From: Silene latifolia
Lineage: Eukaryota > Streptophyta > Magnoliopsida > Caryophyllales > Caryophyllaceae
Assembly (NCBI RefSeq): GCF_048544455.1
Contig: NC_133537.1
Location: forward strand, 14,631,541 to 14,695,540
DNA: 64,000 bases
Direction: 5' to 3'
The translations under genes were made by a program, and so were the position numbers. Positions 61,020-64,000 of this stretch are shown piece by piece. The first letter of the stretch is position 1. Each line of letters begins with the position of its first letter. The notes below the pieces were generated by a model. The model saw nothing but the letters and a program-made list of their open reading frames with translations. It made no database searches and had not been told where the DNA came from.

Positions 61020-61802
61020 GATGCACATTTGGTAAAACAAAAACCCAATTTTTCACCATGCTTTTTTTTTCGTCCCATCGGTATTTTTTTTCGACTTGAC
61101 CGATTTTGTCATGTTAATTCTAGTCCTATTAAGGGATTATTTTGGGATAATTGTGAAACATTTTAAGGAGTAAAGGTCATTTTATTTAATTCATGTATAC
61201 CATTTTACCAAGTTACTTTTACAATTGTGTGATTTGTATCATTTCTTTGTATACAATTTCTACAGTTTGGAAAATATGAATGATATATAAAACCTTTTTC
61301 TCTAAGTTTCGTTTTTTTTATGACAAGGAAATCCATAACCGCTATCTTTGATGCCCACCAAATAAAATCCTAGCGCGAATATACATGATAAGTTGATAAC
61401 TTACAAACCAAGTATATTATGTCAACCACGCTTTTTTCTCTAAGTTGTTATACTGTTACCTTCCCATACTATTTAAGTCACACTATAGTGTACGACTTCT
61501 AGCATTTAATCCAATTGACAAATGCTTTGCATGAAAATGCACAAGTGCACAATGAATGCGCACTTATAAAATTGGTTGCCAGCATTAATTTTTGTACCTT
61601 GTAATTGCTCAAATTAAAATTCAAAAGCACTATTACTGTAATACTCCAGTATTGAATGCTAACTGAAAAGTAAAACTAGTAATTATTGTGTATGACCTGT
61701 GTTTAGTGCGACAGAAAAAAATAACCACTTTATAATAAGGGTTTTATGCTAAATATGACTATTTTTTCAAAAAAATTAAATTAATAGTAATAAAAAAACA
61801 AT
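61020..61802. other. KCS 3' region and intergenic DNA
   Basis: No further ORF or clear repeat is supported. Confidence 0.4.
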
Positions 61803-62003
61803 TGGTCTCCCTTGTGACGGGTTACCATTTGTGGCGGATATTTTGTGAGTTAAAATGGTAACAAAATGGGTTAGTGGAGAAAGGGGACCACATGAATAGT
61901 GTTGCAGAGAGAGAAAAAATGGGTACTTTGTGAAGTAAAATGGTATCGTCATTTCAAGAGTGACGGATATATCTTAAATCACAAAACAAGAATTTGTGAT
62001 AAA
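61803..62003. mobile_element. GACGG-type MITE, copy 3
   Basis: CTTGTGACGGGTTACC at the left, GGGTTAGTGGAGAAAGGGGAC inside, and GAGTGACGGATAT...CACAAAACAAGAATTTGTG at the right. Confidence 0.5.
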
Positions 62004-62167
62004 AAAAATGGTTAGTTTTACCAACGATCACTTTCTTAAGTAATCGCACCGTACAACGCCAACAACGGTCTTAAAAATTCTAATAGTACGAATATTAATT
62101 TTTCATCTACATATCCAAGACCCCAAGTCAACTATTTCTTCAATTCTTCTACCAATAGTCTTTCAAA

Positions 62168-62352
62168 ACGTCTTGCTTGTGACGGACAATATCCGTCCTG
62201 TGGTCAACACTCTCACAATAAATAAAGCGAAGTGGGTTAGAAGTGGGAGGAAAATGGAGCACCCATGCATATTGTCATTACCAGATCTTGTGAGAGGCGA
62301 TATCCGTCTTGAACATGACGGATAGTGCCCGTCTTCAATGAGATTTTGTGAT
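62168..62352. mobile_element. GACGG-type MITE, copy 4
   Basis: CTTGTGACGGACAATATCCGTC at the left and CATGACGGATAGTGCCCGTC...GAGATTTTGTG at the right, the organisation of the copies at 22,890 and 23,598. Confidence 0.55.
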
Positions 62353-62496
62353 AGTCTTTAAGTATAAGAGTACAAGTTCAGAGCCTCTGGCAGAGAGCTC
62401 AACCATTATTATTAGGGCACTTGAACAAGTTTTTCCATTGCTCTTTTTCCTGATCTTATACTTTGTGCCACATGTACATTGTTTTTTTTTTTTGGT

Positions 62497-62577
62497 TTAA
62501 AGGAGCGCGAGTAAGAATTGAATCCTTAACTTCATGGTTGAGATAAGAGTCTTACCACTTTATGCCACAACTTTGAG
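62497..62577 (-). mobile_element. tRNA-derived SINE head (partial), minus strand
   Basis: On minus GGCATAAAGTGGTAAGAC (A-box-like) is followed by GGATTCAATTC (B-box-like), with the same layout as 38,470-38,560. Confidence 0.4.
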
Positions 62578-62861
62578 AGGATCTTACTCCGTTTGATTCA
62601 CTAAATTCTTTATATACAGAGTAATTTTCTTAGGAAATGATCGAACACGGTAACAATTTTAGAGGAGACAAATTAATAATGATATATAGTAACCATGAAA
62701 ATACATCAAGGATTTTTAATAACTAAACATTTTAATTTTTTGTTACTCAAAAAGTCCACCATTGTGCAAAAGACTTTTGAGACAATGTGATGGTAAGTTC
62801 AAAAATAAAGCTAGGTTTAAATTCTAACTAGGGTAAAAGCATCAATTTTTTGGGAAAAAAA

Positions 62862-63871
62862 GGGTTTTTTGATAATTGCTACCACGTATAATCCAAATTT
62901 TACCAACTGCTACCAACATAATTTTTCTTTAAAAACTGCTACCAAAGTATTTGGCTCGGATAACAAATCACTACCAACTTACAACGAACCTCTTTATTGT
63001 ACCACAGGTAGACAGGGAATACCCCTATTTTTACACTCCCCTCACTCATTCCTTCACTTTACCCAAACATCACTCTTTAACCTAAAATTTACCTTTACTC
63101 ACCAAATGTTCTTAAACCTAATTACTTCCAATTAAATTGGGGAAATCAGAGAATCATCCTAGTCTTTAACTTTCTTCCCCAAATTTAATACGGCCTTAGG
63201 GTTTGCATTTAATCTCAATCCCCAATGGTTTCCAATCCCAGGTAAGTTTTCATCACTGGTTTGTTTTTATCCCTCCTTTTCATTTTCTGGTTTTTTATAC
63301 CATTGTTTGCTAGATTCACATTGTTTATTAGATTGCATCCTTGTCTTATTGTTATATTCTTAGAACTTTTTTATTTCCTAAATAAGATTATTCTATTATC
63401 CTTCTTTCTAGGAACTTGATATATTAAGTTTGTTTCAAAATTAACAAGTTTGAAATTAATGGTTAAATTTAATAGTGGGAGTTAAGAAAAGAGATAGAAT
63501 GATTATCTGAACTTGAAAAATAAAGATGAAAGCAGAAATGGAAATAAGAATAATGGAGTAAGAGAATTGAAATTAATGATGAACTTGAAAATAAGTGGTG
63601 GAAATGAAGAAGTATTAATGGAGTAGTAAATGTAGTAGAAGAACATATAAGTGTGAGGGTAAGGGCAAATAAGGAAGTGAAAATATTACTTAAAATGAGA
63701 ATTTGAAATGAATGGCACAAATCTGATCTTTCTGGCTTCGTCTATAAGTTGGTAGTGATTTGTCGTCCGAACCAAATACTTTGGTAGCAGTTTTTAAAGA
63801 AAAATTACTTTGGTAGCAGACAGCAGTTGGTAAAATTTGGATTATATGTGGTAGCAATTATCAAAAAACCC
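62862..63871. mobile_element. Long-TIR element, Pack-MULE-like (about 1,010 bp)
   Basis: Inverted termini of about 130 bp (62,862-62,995 and 63,741-63,871) share GGGTTTTTTGATAATTGC, TACCAACTGC and AGTATTTGG(C/T)TCGGA. Long termini are typical of Mutator-like elements. The inside has no transposase; it contains a gene-like leader, an ATG at 63,225 (MVSNPR) and a strong splice donor CAG|GTAAGT at 63,242, as if a gene's 5' end had been captured. Target duplication is unclear because the flanks are A-rich. Confidence 0.65.
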
Positions 63872-64000
63872 AAAAAAAAAAGCTACACATATTATGTGCT
63901 CAGTATGTGTTTTCCCAAAAAGCTCGCCCAGGTCATGATCTGGCCGGCTTGTCTGTACTGATCTTCGTTACTGGGTAAGTTATCTACTACAAGTTAGCAC
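63872..64000. other. Window end, non-coding
   Basis: Short stretch with no feature recognised. Confidence 0.3.

Overview
This window is nuclear DNA of a flowering plant. It has spliceosomal introns, several nested LTR retrotransposons, many MITEs, Helitron ends and long ATT microsatellites. The two Tat-lineage (Ty3/gypsy) elements carry antisense accessory genes plus amplified tandem repeats, the layout first described for Retand of Silene, so a Caryophyllaceae or other Caryophyllales source is likely; that is an inference. Bases 1-45,000 are transposon-dominated; 45,500-61,100 is a gene-rich island; the last 3 kb is MITE-rich.

Layout. (1) 1-17,647: Tat element A on the minus strand, entered through its 3' LTR (cut by the window start) and ending with a complete 2.38-kb 5' LTR at 15,267-17,647. 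Its gag (12,587-14,467) is open; pol (9,297-12,590) is broken, has a changed RT catalytic motif and no recognisable protease. Between pol and the 3' LTR lie two genes on the opposite (+) strand: an eight-exon plant-mobile-domain gene (2,612-5,647) and a DUF7745-like gene (6,600-8,056), both now pseudogenes. A paired palindrome (core GCGCAGCA/TGCTGCGT) stands in the LTRs and upstream of both antisense genes, and the LTR and the second antisense gene share a 17-nt core promoter. (2) 17,648-19,660: 3' part of the Copia element that Tat A landed in. (3) 19,661-26,040: MITEs, Helitron ends, degenerate repeats and ATT tracts. (4) 26,041-33,933: Tat-like element B, complete with 584-bp LTRs and a 5-bp target duplication, inserted in an ATT tract. 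It has broken gag-protease on minus and an antisense Transposase_28-type gene on plus, but no RT or integrase; a 113-bp higher-order tandem repeat lies in the place of pol. (5) 33,934-38,750: microsatellites, GATTC-type repeats and a MITE. (6) 38,759-44,885: a decayed Copia element interrupted by a 1.45-kb insertion full of CTCGATCGAG palindromes.

Gene island: an ER-type Ca2+-ATPase (ECA, 45,947-51,226, eight coding exons, 1,064 aa), an unrecognised coiled-coil gene on minus (52,121-53,412), a single-exon EXO70 exocyst subunit of H type (54,980-56,782) and a single-exon 3-ketoacyl-CoA synthase (59,586-61,019). They are independent plant genes, not a pathway cluster. The end holds a probable Pack-MULE-like element with about 130-bp inverted termini (62,862-63,871).

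The most unusual system is the retrotransposon cargo: intron-bearing genes carried antisense to the retroelement RNA, so that their introns can survive passage through the RNA intermediate, under promoters related to the LTR. No tRNA, rRNA or CRISPR was seen. All splice sites and counts were read by eye.
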